From Lepidostoma basale (Eukaryota; Arthropoda; Insecta; Trichoptera; Lepidostomatidae): a DNA stretch of 64,000 bases. Positions within the stretch are counted from its first letter, which is position 1. Every line of letters begins with the position of its first letter. The stretch spans positions 248,001-312,000 of the forward strand of contig JAHDVF020000223.1 of NCBI GenBank assembly GCA_022606425.2, in the 5' to 3' direction. Below, one piece after another: positions 41,935 to 52,560 of the stretch. The translations under genes were made by a program, and so were the position numbers. The notes under the pieces were generated by a model. The model made no database searches, had not been told where the DNA came from, and saw nothing but the letters and a program-made list of their open reading frames with translations.

Positions 41935-42790
41935 AACAAACCATCACGCCGTCTCTCCAAAGAGGTCAGCAGAAAAAATGGAATGTCACACTTTTATTCC
42001 CTGACATACTTATCTCGCTTCCTCAACATTCATACAAAGTGTGATGTACGCACGTCTTTTTGTCCGACTCCCCACGTGCCCGACATTCGATATTTGATTT
42101 CTTTGATAGTGCCACGTTATATTTCCTCGGTCTTCATCTATTTCTTATTTCAATTACATGGTTAACATATACTTGTTTTAACATGCTTTCTTCATTCATT
42201 ATTTCTATGTGTCCAAACCATCTTAATGTTCCTATCATTTTTTTGATTACTCTTTCATTCGCACCGCATTCACTTCTAATATTTTCATTTGACACTCAAT
42301 CATACACAGTTTTTCTACACATTCGTCTTAGAGATCTCATGTCTACTGCATTTATTATGTTTTCATCCTTCTTTAGCCAGTTCCATGACAACTATAAGTA
42401 AACAATTCACTTTGTTGCCTGCCCCAACCCTTCTTTCAATATCACTCTCCACTCGCCCATTCTTTATTTACATACTACCTAAATATAAAAACTCAATTAC
42501 TTGGTCCAGATTTACACCATTGCCGATTATGTTACAGTCTGTCATGTTCTTTTTCGAAAATCATTACTTTAGACTTGTTCACATTCATCATCAGATCATT
42601 TTGCATGCATACCTCATACATACTTGTCACCAGGACGTGTAGTTCATGCTCGTTGTCTGCAAATAGGACGGCGTCATACGCATACAATAGACAGCTTACT
42701 GACACTCCGCTCACAGCTACAAACTCATATACATACTTGTTCCAGATTTTCACCATTCACGCTATGTCTGTCAATATTTCTGCAAAGAAC
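41935..42790 (-). mobile_element. Non-LTR retrotransposon, family A, with reverse transcriptase motif
   Basis: The longest 3' fragment of the family. The minus strand contains LLYAYDAVLFAD (YAYD at 42684-42673), the catalytic YADD box with the first Asp changed to Tyr, then NDLMMNVNKSKVMIFEKEH. The C-terminal region follows with frameshifts down to 'catcacgccgtctctcc'. The GLxxNxxKS-like segment after the YADD box supports a non-LTR reverse transcriptase. Inactive. Confidence 0.85.
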
Positions 42791-43017
42791 AATATTATTT
42801 AATTATTTTAAATATGTTTTTAATAATTCTTTCCATTCAATTAAAAATAAAAATAATTTACTACTTAGTTTACAGCTGTTAAAATTATTTTTAGTAATTT
42901 ATTTCGAGTGCTTTTGTTCCAATAACAATCTGAATAATTTCTTTGATATCATTTTGAAATTCTTGCTGGAATTGGGTGGTTTTAAGTGCCTAATTACAAT
43001 TAATTAGACACAAACAT

Positions 43018-43310
43018 AAGAAGCTGTCAACATGTGCACCATCAAAAAGAACTATATGATGTGTTATGTTAAGTTTTTTTTGTATCATTGCTTTTAATAT
43101 GATTTATTTTAGATTTATTTTGTGGACGTTTTAGTTACTAAGTGTGGGCGGGAGATGCCTTTTGGTGGTGATGAGATTCGCAATCCATCACACCGCGTTT
43201 CCCGCGGTGGCGAAAATCGAAGGATGGAGTGCAGCATCGGTTAAAGTGTGGCGGTCCATTCTTTTTGCCAACCTCTTCGGGAAGACGGGGTTTATTTTTT
43301 TTTTACTTTG
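43018..43310 (+). mobile_element. SINE-like element with family A tail, copy 1
   Basis: Unique body ('catcaaaaag', 'ttattttgtgga', 'gatgagattcgcaa') fused to the last 60 or so bases of family A ('gtggcggtccattcttttt...'). Also at 53884-54185, 59293-59460 (minus) and 62190-62340. Confidence 0.65.
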
Positions 43311-43757
43311 CTACTTTATTTTTGTGATATTCTAACGTCATGTGAATGAACTGAAACAAATTATTACCAAATCTTTTTACAGAACATTACGCAATTAGAT
43401 GTAAATTTATTTTAATTATTTATATGTAATAAATTAATGTCCACAGTGACTTGGGAATAATCATAGTTCAGCGTCGCGGAACGTTGGCCGCGCCGCAGAG
43501 CGCACTTGACTATACTTTGTAGTGTTCCGCTCGCAGTAAAAAAAACATTTCTTTGCAAATGATTCACGGTTGGATGGTTTTAGCCAGAATGAATCCGAAT
43601 CGCAGGTCGTAGACAGTATGCGTCTATATACATATAGTATGCATCAAGTAAATAATGTCATAGATTAAATGATGTCATCTACTTGCGAAAGTGAATCTAT
43701 GTCTGTGTTAACCTGTAAAATATACGTTATTTTGTGTTTTATTTTGTGAAATATTAT
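43311..43757. other. No gene recognised
   Basis: A GC-rich patch at 43470-43540 has no identifiable relation. Confidence 0.4.
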
Positions 43758-43950
43758 AGAATATATCATTCGGTGGAGAAGTTTCAGAAGAAGATAACGG
43801 AGGGACAATGTAGCCAGAATGGATAGTAACAGACTCGCATATACAACCGCTTACGAAATCCCAACCGGACACCATCCACCTGGAAGACCACTTGAGAGAT
43901 GGAGGGATAGGTGGCCCTTATCAGCCGAGGAGTTATGAATATCTTATCTA
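43758..43950 (+). mobile_element. Non-LTR fragment, family B
   Basis: Matches the segment 'gagggacaatgtagccagaa...gacagactcgcatat' as at 11950 inverted and 1340. Confidence 0.65.
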
Positions 43951-44114
43951 TTAAAAGAAGAAGTTTATTTTTGAAAATATACAAGGAAGTTTTTTGTGTT
44001 AACTGCATTATACCTTTTTCCCGATGATATAAATGTGATGTCGATAATTTTTATGGTTTGTTTAATAAATTAAAATGATAACGGTGTAAAACATTCGAAA
44101 ATAATAACCATTGA

Positions 44115-44230
44115 TAACTTACTAACTAACTAACCATTACGCCGTTTCTCCGGAGGGGTAGGTTGAGAGGATGTTGTGCTCTACGTGATACGCACCCTCG
44201 TCGATTTTTCCCACTTCAAAATTCAGTAAT
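44115..44230 (-). mobile_element. Non-LTR 3' end, family A
   Basis: 'actaactaaccattacgccg' then the reverse of the terminal codons. Confidence 0.7.
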
Positions 44231-44234
44231 TGAA

Positions 44235-44280
44235 AATAAAACTTGTAGAAAACAGACTTTTTCTTTCGTATTAATTACAA
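44235..44280 (+). repeat. Type 2 ribozyme-element tail
   Basis: 'gtagaaaacagac' and 'cgtattaatta' only. Confidence 0.5.
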
Positions 44281-44559
44281 AAAAAAACATTGCTTTTTTT
44301 CGCATCTTCCATACTCGTATATGACCCAAAACAGGTGATATGCGTTATTCTCGGTTTCTCAAGATGGAGTTCTAAAACAATCTATAAATAAGACTAAATA
44401 AATTAAAATGTCAAAAGGGCGCCTCGTGGACATGAAAGGTATAAGAAATATGTTAAATGTTTGGTTTTTCACATAAAAAGTAAGTGCAGAGTGATATAAT
44501 TAAACATCTGCTACTAGGTTCCAACTGGTTAAAAGGTAATTTTTTGAGATAATTGAATG

Positions 44560-44668
44560 ATTTTTCTGAGATCCCTTGATGGAAATTCATTTTAAATATT
44601 ACTTAAATAAAAATGTGTTTTTTTAACTACTTCGTCTTTTGTCTTTCTTTAGACAGCGACCGGTTTCG
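44560..44668 (-). mobile_element. ACCGGT-type hammerhead element, truncated
   Basis: Terminal module and flank as at 39640, then 'cagcgaccggtttcgcc'. Helix II and CTGANGA are replaced by the following family C fragment. Confidence 0.6.
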
Positions 44669-44815
44669 CCAGTCATTTGCTTCCATGTCATTCTGTCCTG
44701 TGCCGACTGCATCCAGGTTATTCCGACGTGTCTGTTTAGATCATCCTTCCACCGTAGTTGCGGTCGCCCTGCACTTCTCTTCGCCGTCCACGGTTTCCAA
44801 GCTGCATCATATTAT
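44669..44815 (-). mobile_element. Non-LTR 3' fragment, family C
   Basis: 'tccatgtcattctgtcctgt' to 'ttccaagctgca', related to 27160-27260 and 58375-58470. Confidence 0.6.
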
Positions 44816-45250
44816 GTAACTTAAAACATGAAAGAAAAGTTATAATTTTTTTTAATTACTTATATATATAAAAAAAACATTATTAATCTGATTACCTTTT
44901 AAGTAGTAGAAAATATTGAGTAAATGTTTTGTTTTGGATGCTTATTTTAAAATCAAATATGTGTTTCGCTTGAGAAGTTTCTACGTATTTGATGCGTGTA
45001 AACTAATGTGTGTGCAAGGCAATAATTAATAACCTATTACGGGAATACAACAGTTTGAGTAAATAAACGAGTACCAGAGTTGCGTAAGAACCCAGCATTA
45101 TATAAATGCAGAATTTAGTGTTACATTTATGATAAATTATCACTCTCTTTCACAAACACTTTAAATAACACGGTGTTTTAAATATTTACTAATTAACTTA
45201 CAATCACGTCAAAAGGGTAGGTAGATAGAAAACACCGCCACACAGTTCTT
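44816..45250. other. No gene recognised
   Basis: AT-rich; a short family A-like remnant at 45195-45250. Confidence 0.4.
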
Positions 45251-45254
45251 TCAT

Positions 45255-45345
45255 GCGAAACATGTCACATTAATTATAATAAAACTCCTAGAAAACAGAC
45301 TTTTTTATTCGTATTAATTATGTAATATTGAGATACACTATTGTT
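45255..45345 (+). mobile_element. Type 2 hammerhead element, 3' remnant
   Basis: Starts at 'catgcgaaacatgtcac', continues with the type 2 tail. The 5' half of the motif is missing, as at 10352. Confidence 0.6.
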
Positions 45346-45464
45346 TAAGAAATAATAAATATTGGTGAATACATTAATAAACAATTAAAATCATAGTTAA
45401 ACCTGTTATTTTAAACTTTTTTTTAAAAAACTTTTTAAATGTATACGTTTATTAATAGTATTCT

Positions 45465-45905
45465 TCTTCTTCTTTGATGGCCCTACAGTCCATATCGAGC
45501 CTTAGCCTCCAGTATTCTTCGCCTCCAACTCCTCCTGTCCTCTTATCTGACACTCGTAACAATTCTGCCCCATCTCCCCAACTTCATCCTCCCATCGCAG
45601 CCTTGGTCGTCCAATTGGTTTTCTACCACCTGGGTGCCACTCCAGCAATCTTTTTGGGGTTCGCGATGACGGCATCTTCTGCACGTGACCGGCCCATCTC
45701 AGTCTATTCAGTCTGACCTGGGTGGAGAGACTGGGAGCTTTGTAAATATGGTACAGCTCGTCATTATGTCGCACTCTCCAGCCTTCACCGTCATTCACAG
45801 GTCCCAGAATTCTGCGCAGCACCCTTCTCTCAAAAGTATCCAGTCGCTCTGCGGATTTCGCTGTCTTTGTCCACGCCTCACATCCATAGGTCACTACTGT
45901 AAATA
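45465..45905 (-). mobile_element. Non-LTR 3' end, family E
   Basis: Open minus frame of 130 codons: MTYGCEAWTKTAKSAERLD, FERRVLRRILGPVNDGEGW, RLNRLRWAGHVQKMP, then GRPRLRWEDEV and a stop. These are the YG.E.W, R..L, W.GH and GRP..RW boxes of RTE-like C-terminal regions. It begins with a reverse (GAA)n tail on the plus strand. It is the youngest-looking fragment besides 62900-63605. Confidence 0.85.
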
Positions 45906-45949
45906 GTATTCACTTTATGTAATTACAGTTTTGCTTCATTACTATAAAA

Positions 45950-46035
45950 CTATCTAACAATCACGCCGTCTGCCTATCGGGTAGGTAAAAATAAAGAACC
46001 GCCACACCTTTCATTCATGACATACTTCTTTTGTC
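45950..46035 (-). mobile_element. Non-LTR 3' end, family A
   Basis: 'aacaatcacgccgtctgcct' and following; short. Confidence 0.6.
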
Positions 46036-46144
46036 TCTCTTGGGCATGCCAGGGACCAATAGTCAGGGAAAGATGGGTTCACAATAACCTTTTTCTTCAA
46101 ACATAATTATTCTTTGAAAATTACGTTGAAGAGAATCCGTCTTT

Positions 46145-46460
46145 AGGTTCAGGATAATTATCGTCGACAGCGACAGCACAGACTGTTTTATCTCCCAACA
46201 TGCAGAACCAACCTGCCTGTGATGATGCCGGTTGGGTAAAATCAAACTGCTGAACACGATCAATTCGGAGATCGACGTCTTTCATATTAGTGAAAGTAGA
46301 CAAATACTCTTGACTTGAAGAGAGTATCTTGTATTCTTAAAGTAAAACCATATCTCATGCATTCCTAGTATTTTACCTGTTCTTAAATATATGCCTTAAA
46401 CTGTCAACATGTTTGTAATGTATTTTGTGAAAAATAAACTAATTTGAATTTGAATTTGAA
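46145..46460 (+). mobile_element. Family F retroelement 3' end
   Basis: Contains 'atattagtgaaagtagac' and ends 'aataaactaatttgaatttg'. Confidence 0.75.
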
Positions 46461-46879
46461 AAATTCCAGAATTATACTTTAAATTTATTATTTATTTTAA
46501 CGATTGGTTATAATGACTAAATGTTTCGTGAAAAATAAATTCACATTAGTAAAATAATCAGAATTTCAATTGACACTATGTTAATTTAATGTTTGCAATA
46601 TTTAAATTTTCATATTACCAAAGACTTTTAAATAACAAGTTGATAATAATGGATTTTGAATCTCAATTTTAATATTGTTATTCAAATCCAACCTGTATGT
46701 AATTATGTAAAAAATATTTTTTTATTTTATTCAACGGTGTAAATATATATTGCGGATAAATCACACTCTCTGTAACTAAAAAAATATCGCTTAATCTTAC
46801 GGCATTTTGTTGTATAATATCTAGACATCGTCCTGTCGATTCAAATCGCCTAGAATGGAACATTTGAACATCGAACACA
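46461..46879. other. No gene recognised
   Basis: AT-rich; nothing identified. Confidence 0.4.
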
Positions 46880-47215
46880 CAAAAACTGTCTAATGAAAAA
46901 TAAGAAAGGAATGTGAGGCGGATGAATCCGTCTTAAATAAAATTAAGAAAAGTTCACTAAGATGATTTGGATATATGGAACTAATGGATGAGGAAATAAT
47001 GGTAAAAAATATATACAAAAGTAGTGTAAAGATATGGCATGACCAAATAATTCAATTACTGAAAGGCAGCCATATTCAAAGTAGGAACAATCGATGTCAC
47101 GATGTGTGAATGTAGAAGAAGCGCCAAAGTTATGTCAGGATTGAAAGGTGTGACGGTCAAACCTCTCTGCCTACACCTCCGGGAGAAACGGCGTGATGAT
47201 TAGTTACGTGCTTAG
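46880..47215 (+). mobile_element. Non-LTR 3' fragment, family A
   Basis: From 'gaaaggaatgtgaggcggat' to 'aacggcgtgatgattagtta'. Confidence 0.75.
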
Positions 47216-47344
47216 TTAATTAGAATGTGCTAATAACTTTTAAGCTATCATTTTTTCCAGCAAACCGATAATTTTATTGTAATTTTTTTTAATCCACATT
47301 AACGCCATTATTACACATAAAAAAACAATATAAAATATTATTTA

Positions 47345-47640
47345 TTATTACTGTTAAAATTTAAAACACTGTTATAATATCACGATTTCTTTTTATTTAC
47401 TGAGAGTGTCGCGACAGCTGTTTCGCCAACCGATGTTGGCATTATCAGGTGTTACAATAAAACTTTTGTGTTGGAGTTTTATTGTAACACCTGATGATGC
47501 CAATCTCGGTTTGCGAAACAGATGTCGCGACACTCTCAGTGAATAAAAATAAATTGTGATATTATAACAGTGTTTTAAATTTTAACATTAATAATGTTGA
47601 AGTATCATAGTATTTCGGCCAAAATAATTGACAATTATTT
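47345..47640. mobile_element. ACAGCTGT-type hammerhead element, complete inverted pair
   Basis: Arms share 'aacactgttataatatcac' and 'actgagagtgtcgcgaca' with their complements. Minus motif 47448-47413 (CTGATAA, GCCAAC/GTTGGC, GAA, ACAGCTGT, C17) and plus motif 47491-47526 (CTGATGA, weaker helix II, GAA, ACAGATGT, C17). Long complementary flanks would extend helix I. Confidence 0.8.
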
Positions 47641-47664
47641 ATTATAATGAAAACGCGATTGCTT

Positions 47665-47775
47665 GGCGATCACTGCAGCGAAGACATATCTGTCCTGCGC
47701 CACTTGGAACAGGTTCTGAACTCATTTCTGTCCATTCTCTTAACATATCTAATATTTCGCATCCAGGACCAACCT
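47665..47775 (-). mobile_element. Non-LTR 3' fragment, family C
   Basis: 'gaagacatatctgtcctgcg' and following, related to 24110-24180. Confidence 0.5.
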
Positions 47776-47829
47776 TCGCAACCTTCTTTAAATTTATTTC
47801 GCACAAAGCGCACTAATCAGATAAAACAA

Positions 47830-48115
47830 ACTATTTGAATCAATTTAAAACTTCAAACAATAAATAATAATTAAATAAAACGATGTTTTTTAACTTCTTC
47901 CACTTTTGTCTTTATTTAGACAGCGACCGGTTTCGCCAGGCTGCTGGCACGACAGACTGGTGGTTGACCAGTCTGTCGATGCCAGCGAGCCTGGCGAAAC
48001 CGGTCGCTGTCTAAATAAAGACAAAAGTGGAAGTAGTTAAAAAACATCGTTTTATTTAATTATTATTTAAAATGAACTTCCATCAAGAGATTTCAGTAAA
48101 ATCGTTTGATTATCA
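47830..48115. mobile_element. ACCGGT-type hammerhead element, complete inverted pair
   Basis: Near-perfect arms (47880-47950 and 47980-48055). Minus motif 47955-47925 and plus motif 47973-48005: CTGTCGA (A6 to T), helix II GCCAG/CTGGC, GAA, ACCGGT, C17. Helix I CAGT/GCTG forms. It ends in the shared terminal module at 48060-48090. Confidence 0.8.
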
Positions 48116-48501
48116 AACAATAAACTTAAATGTGGTTGTTACTAAGGATAGACCGGACTGTAAAGCAGTAAAACGATGTGCCAATGGATAAAAAGAGGTT
48201 AAGTGTTTTACATTATCATGTACTCGTATGTAGGTGAAAAAGTGTAACAATCATTCAACATTTTTGCAATTGAGTGTATTAAAAAGGAACCACCTGTTAG
48301 GCGGTTAATTAGAATATTATTTTAAAAGTTATCGTTTGGTAATTGTTTGAATATGGAATTAGGAGATCATTTCGCGTTGTAAATAATGTAAATTTTATTA
48401 CCTATGAATAATTTATACCAAATGCTTTCTTATTTTGTTAAATCTCTTTACATCATTACGATCCAAATCGATGTTAAGAGTATAGTTATCATATTGATTA
48501 T
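48116..48501. other. No gene recognised
   Basis: AT-rich; nothing identified. Confidence 0.4.
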
Positions 48502-48664
48502 CGTGACATGTGATAGGTAGCTAATATATAGCCATTTTAAGTGTCACGTGAATTCGGCACCAGACCAAATACATTGTGACACTCACACTGACAACACCGG
48601 GATTCGAACCCGGGACCTTCTGGGTGGCTATCAAATCACTTACCAATCATCCACGAAGGTCGTC
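48502..48664 (-). mobile_element. tRNA-derived SINE, copy B
   Basis: On the minus strand box B is GGTTCGAATCC (perfect) and the box A region is TGGATGATTGG. The body has the shared 'ggtagctaat' and 'gccatttta' words. Confidence 0.8.
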
Positions 48665-48844
48665 AATGTATGATAGAGGAAAGATTGGATAACCTTCGTA
48701 TATTTAGCTAAGTTATTTGTACATCTGATGTTGATAATGATTTTATGATAATAAATTAATAAAATCAAAGTTTCGGAAGAGACATGAAGGAAATTATACA
48801 CAAACTCGAAAAGTTTTCAATTTTTTATTACACAACAACAAAAA

Positions 48845-49285
48845 CAAACCATAGCGGTGTTTCTCTAAAAAGGGTAGGCAAAGAGAATAGACCACCACTC
48901 AACTCAATTCTGACATACCTCTCTAGCTTCATCTGCATTCTTACAGCGAGTCATACACGCTCATAGATTCTTCCGACTTTTAAGCGACCGTTAAAAATTT
49001 ATTAATTTGTTCATGTCATGTTTTCTTCTGTCTTCCTAGACTACGTACTTCATTCATATCGTTAATGTATACTTTTTTTAACCATTATTTTGTCATCCAT
49101 GCGTACCATGTGATCAAACCATCACAATCCTTTCATTATTTTATTCATAATACTTTCTTACCTTATGTAAGCATTTGAAATTCCGTCGTACATCGTTTTA
49201 ACACACATACTTCTAAGGGATCTTATCTCTACGGCTCTTTTCCTTCCCAACACGAACTCCATACTTCTCATATAAAATTAAAAGT
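48845..49285 (-). mobile_element. Non-LTR 3' fragment, family A
   Basis: From 'agcggtgtttctctaaaaag' to 'acgaactccatact' (SEAW region). Diverged. Confidence 0.65.
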
Positions 49286-49504
49286 TAGTTTTATTTTTAA
49301 TAGGACATTTGAACATTCGCGTAATCTGCAAACTGGTTTATCACACAATATACCCAATAAATCTAAAGATTTCAAGTGTCTAATACAATTATTTATGTTG
49401 AAATTTGAAGGCCACGGTTTTATTGCTTTAAAGTAATCAATAAATTATAAAGAAAAGTAATGTTTCAATAAAATTCGGACCGAACAACTAAGTTTTATCG
49501 TATT

Positions 49505-49971
49505 TTAACCCTGTGATTGCCGAAATCCGATATATCGGCTTTCGCTACACAAGCGAGAAGCATCGAAAAATCATATTCGTTTTAGACAGAGTGTAAGGGA
49601 GTGAATCTGTGCTATATTTGTATATATTTAAAAAAAAACACATTTAGAATTAAATGTAAAAAAGTGGTGTTATTTTGTAGTTAATGGGCACGACGTAAAA
49701 AAGAACAATGTACAGCAACAACAACAATGTCTATCAGTTTTGTGTCGATTACATATATATTACTCGCAGTGTCTGGACTCGGCTGGGAATATTTTTTGCC
49801 CACCGAGATAAAGCGAAATATTAATGCCATTAGGCACGGCTTATAAATAGGACTTTTTTACGCCGTGCATACGAAACTACAGTAGTGAGTTTTTGTATCG
49901 CCCTCGGACCAGAAATATATGAACACCAGCTACGTGCATAACAAAGAGGCCGACAAAGCTTAAGGGGTTAG
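49505..49971. mobile_element. Probable piggyBac-like MITE
   Basis: TTAA with CCCTGTGATTGCCG at the left (49505). The right end, inverted, reads CTAACCCC with one change in the target site, then matches only partly. The interior is noncoding. Confidence 0.5.
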
Positions 49972-50021
49972 GGGCAGTCAGAGGTATGAAAAAAACTAGT
50001 ATTTTAAGTAAATAAAAATTA

Positions 50022-50140
50022 ATGTTTTTAATTGAAATTTCTTAGTAGAAGTTCAATAAACACAAGTGGAAGCACACTAAATACATAATAATAAAGAAAT
50101 TTTGTACCAAACATATTTTTGTTTTCATCATTTAAATAAA
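50022..50140 (+). repeat. Shared terminal module and arm of the 34136 element
   Basis: 'gaaatttcttagtagaagtt' joined to 'aacacaagtggaagcacact', the right arm of 34267-34299. Confidence 0.6.
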
Positions 50141-51240
50141 AAAATGTTAATAATTTAATTTATTTTATAAAACCAACAATACAAAATTATTATATTATCT
50201 TTTAACTTGATTTGATCCAAATTTGAAAAAATACATAAATTATATATTAAGTTATCGCCATATCTGTTGGACCCTGGATCCATTATAACTTTTTATTAAA
50301 TAGTTAATCTAGTGCCTGATCGTAGGATTTTCATCTTTTTAAAAAATATATATTTTTTATAAACAATTAACTGTTGCATTTTTGAGAAAAATAAACTCAA
50401 CTTCTTTCTTTTGAGAAAAATATACTCAAAAATGGAAAAACAATGTTAATTCTTAAAAATTCGTCATTGTGGAATTCCACAGTGTTAACGCCGTATAATA
50501 TCTATAATTAAAAAGATTATATAAATAACACATTTTACTTTTAAATTACTTTCTCCAAATACGGGGCTATTTTGGCAAAGTTATCTCAAAAGTGCCGGCA
50601 ACCAAAGGGTTTATTTATGTCTGTCGGATTTCAAAATATTTATTATCAAATATTTTTATGCGCTAATGGTGAAATTTTTCATAAAAGTTCTCACGGCGCC
50701 ACTGGCAGAATGTGCGAAGTGAATCTGCGTGAACAGAAGGCGATTACATGTGTAGTTTATATGCCAAAATGGTTAATTGAATCGTTTACATACATTTTCT
50801 GTAATTAGATATATCATTGGTTTTGCAATAGCGGTTGCATTATTCGGCAGGAAGCGTTGTTACCACTTTTCATAATTTTTTCGGAAGCGATTCACAATGA
50901 TACGATGGAATTCATTTCAAAATGATATAAATGACGTAACATTAAAATAACCCATTGTATGGGTTACAAAATTTACATAACAAGGTAGGTGTTAATACGA
51001 AATGCACAATGGATTCGTCCATATTATGATTGGATGTGATATTTGGATTCGAATAGATAAACTCCGTATATAGAATCGTCAAAATGGAAACTGCAATAAC
51101 AAGTGGAATAAATCAACTGAGATATTCTTATAAATTATTTATAATTCATATTTTCTGTAATTTGTCAAATTCATATATTTTAATAGATAAATTTCGTTTG
51201 TGATTTACATAATATAGTCATTGTATACAATATATTATGT
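50141..51240. other. No gene recognised
   Basis: A 78-codon ORF (50572-50808 plus, starting MAKLSQKCRQ) shows no domain. 'gtggaattccacagtgttaacg' at 50469-50489 is the inverse of the 16390 flank. Confidence 0.35.
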
Positions 51241-51461
51241 CGCCTCTTTGCAAGAATAACGTGTTATCTCGAAAAATTTAAAAATTTAAAAATGAAGTCT
51301 GAAAGAGACAACGTGACAACACAATATACCACTGCTGTGTTGTCTCTTTCTATCATAAATTCTCTGTTTTTCACTTTAAAAATACCATGTTTTTGTAGAA
51401 AATAATGTTGAACACGGCGGATTTGGTTTGCGAAATGTCACGTTATTCTTGCAAAGAGGCG
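51241..51461. mobile_element. 221-bp MITE with perfect 23-bp terminal inverted repeats
   Basis: Ends at 51241-51263 and 51439-51461 are exact reverse complements starting CGCCTCTTTGCAAG. ATGT on each side may be a 4-bp target duplication. An inner inverted pair ('gaaagagacaac' and 'gttgtctctttc') lies near the centre. Superfamily not assigned. Confidence 0.8.
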
Positions 51462-51499
51462 ATGTATTGCTTCTTCTTTTTGGGTTTGCTGGTACAATA

Positions 51500-51545
51500 C
51501 CACCCCTTCAAAGAGACGGTATGGTGGTTAGTTATCTCACGATAA
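51500..51545 (+). mobile_element. Family A tail remnant
   Basis: 'caccccttcaaagagacggt' followed by 'ggtggttagtta'. Confidence 0.45.
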
Positions 51546-51686
51546 ATTCACAATTGGTGATTAATGTGTGTAAAGGGTATCAATTTTGGTCCTGGGATGA
51601 AGGCATCCAATTTTTTTCCTTTTTTTCCTTGTATACAACAGGTCATTTGAACCCAATTACTGTATACATTTTTAAGCTATTATATT

Positions 51687-51852
51687 GATTCTCATGTCAT
51701 GTGATAGGTAGCTAATCTATCGCCATTTTATTGTCACATGAATTCTACACCAGACCAATGACAGTGTGACAATCACACTGCCATCGCCGGGAATCAAACC
51801 CGGAACCTTCGGTATGAAAGTCAGAGCTCTCACCACTCTGCCACGATTTCTC
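51687..51852 (-). mobile_element. tRNA-derived SINE, copy C
   Basis: Minus-strand box A TGGCAGAGTGG (perfect consensus) and box B GGTTTGATTCC, then the shared body with 'aataaaatggcgatagatta'. Confidence 0.85.
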
Positions 51853-52049
51853 TCTATCTCGTTGATAGTCATCCTGGTAGTCGTCAATCCTCTGGAGCCT
51901 TGTACATTACAATCTTAGGAATCCTCACTACGTCCATCCTATGAACGTAGCCTCTCCTGCATATTCTCATTAAATTTAAAATGCTTTCCCGCCAAAAAAA
52001 TTCCTTCTTAAATCCAACCAGATAAACAAATCAATATATAGAAAGTTTC

Positions 52050-52480
52050 AATCCTGGGATTGGTTTGCAGCAATTTCTTCTATTCTTCTCATCCATTATT
52101 CCCTGTCTTTTGCGGCTCTTTTGAAATCTGCATATGATGAGCAACGCACGTCCACCAACAGGTCCTTAGGTACTCTCGGTGTGGGCGTCCCCTAGAGTTT
52201 GTCCCCTCAGTCATACCCTCCATTATGGCATGCAAGAGACCTTCTTGACGTATTACATGGCCGATCCATCTTGCACGCCTATCAGACAAGGTCCTTAGCA
52301 GGTGCCTTTCTCCTTCGATTGCTTGAAGAACTTCCTGATTCGTGATGTGATCTCTCCAGGAAATTCCTAATAGTCTTCTATAGGACCACACCTCAAAAGC
52401 CTCTAGTCTCCGCTTATCTCTTTCGGATAGGCAACATGTCTCGCAGCCGTACATCAAGATACTCCATGAGTTGGACTTGA
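52050..52480 (-). mobile_element. Non-LTR fragment, family D-like
   Basis: Open minus frame of 133 codons: LMYGCETCCLSERDKRRLEA, WSYRRLLGISWRDHITNQEV, RARWIGHVIRQEGLL, ending in GRPHREYL. Well preserved C-terminal region with intact YG.E, W..H and W.GH boxes. Confidence 0.8.
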
Positions 52481-52489
52481 TGAGAATCA

Positions 52490-52560
52490 ATAAGCAATTG
52501 ATATAGCCTTAGACAGGCGAAAAATATCATTCACACAATATAAAAAAATTTAATACTTAA
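52490..52560 (+). mobile_element. Type 2 hammerhead element, 3' arm
   Basis: GCCT/AGGC helix II followed by GAA, AAATAT and C, then the type 2 flank. The core 5' half is mutated. Confidence 0.55.

Noticed and set aside
42060..42642. Overlapping plus-strand ORFs of 113 and 117 codons
   Set aside because: Antisense shadows of the family A reverse transcriptase fragment.
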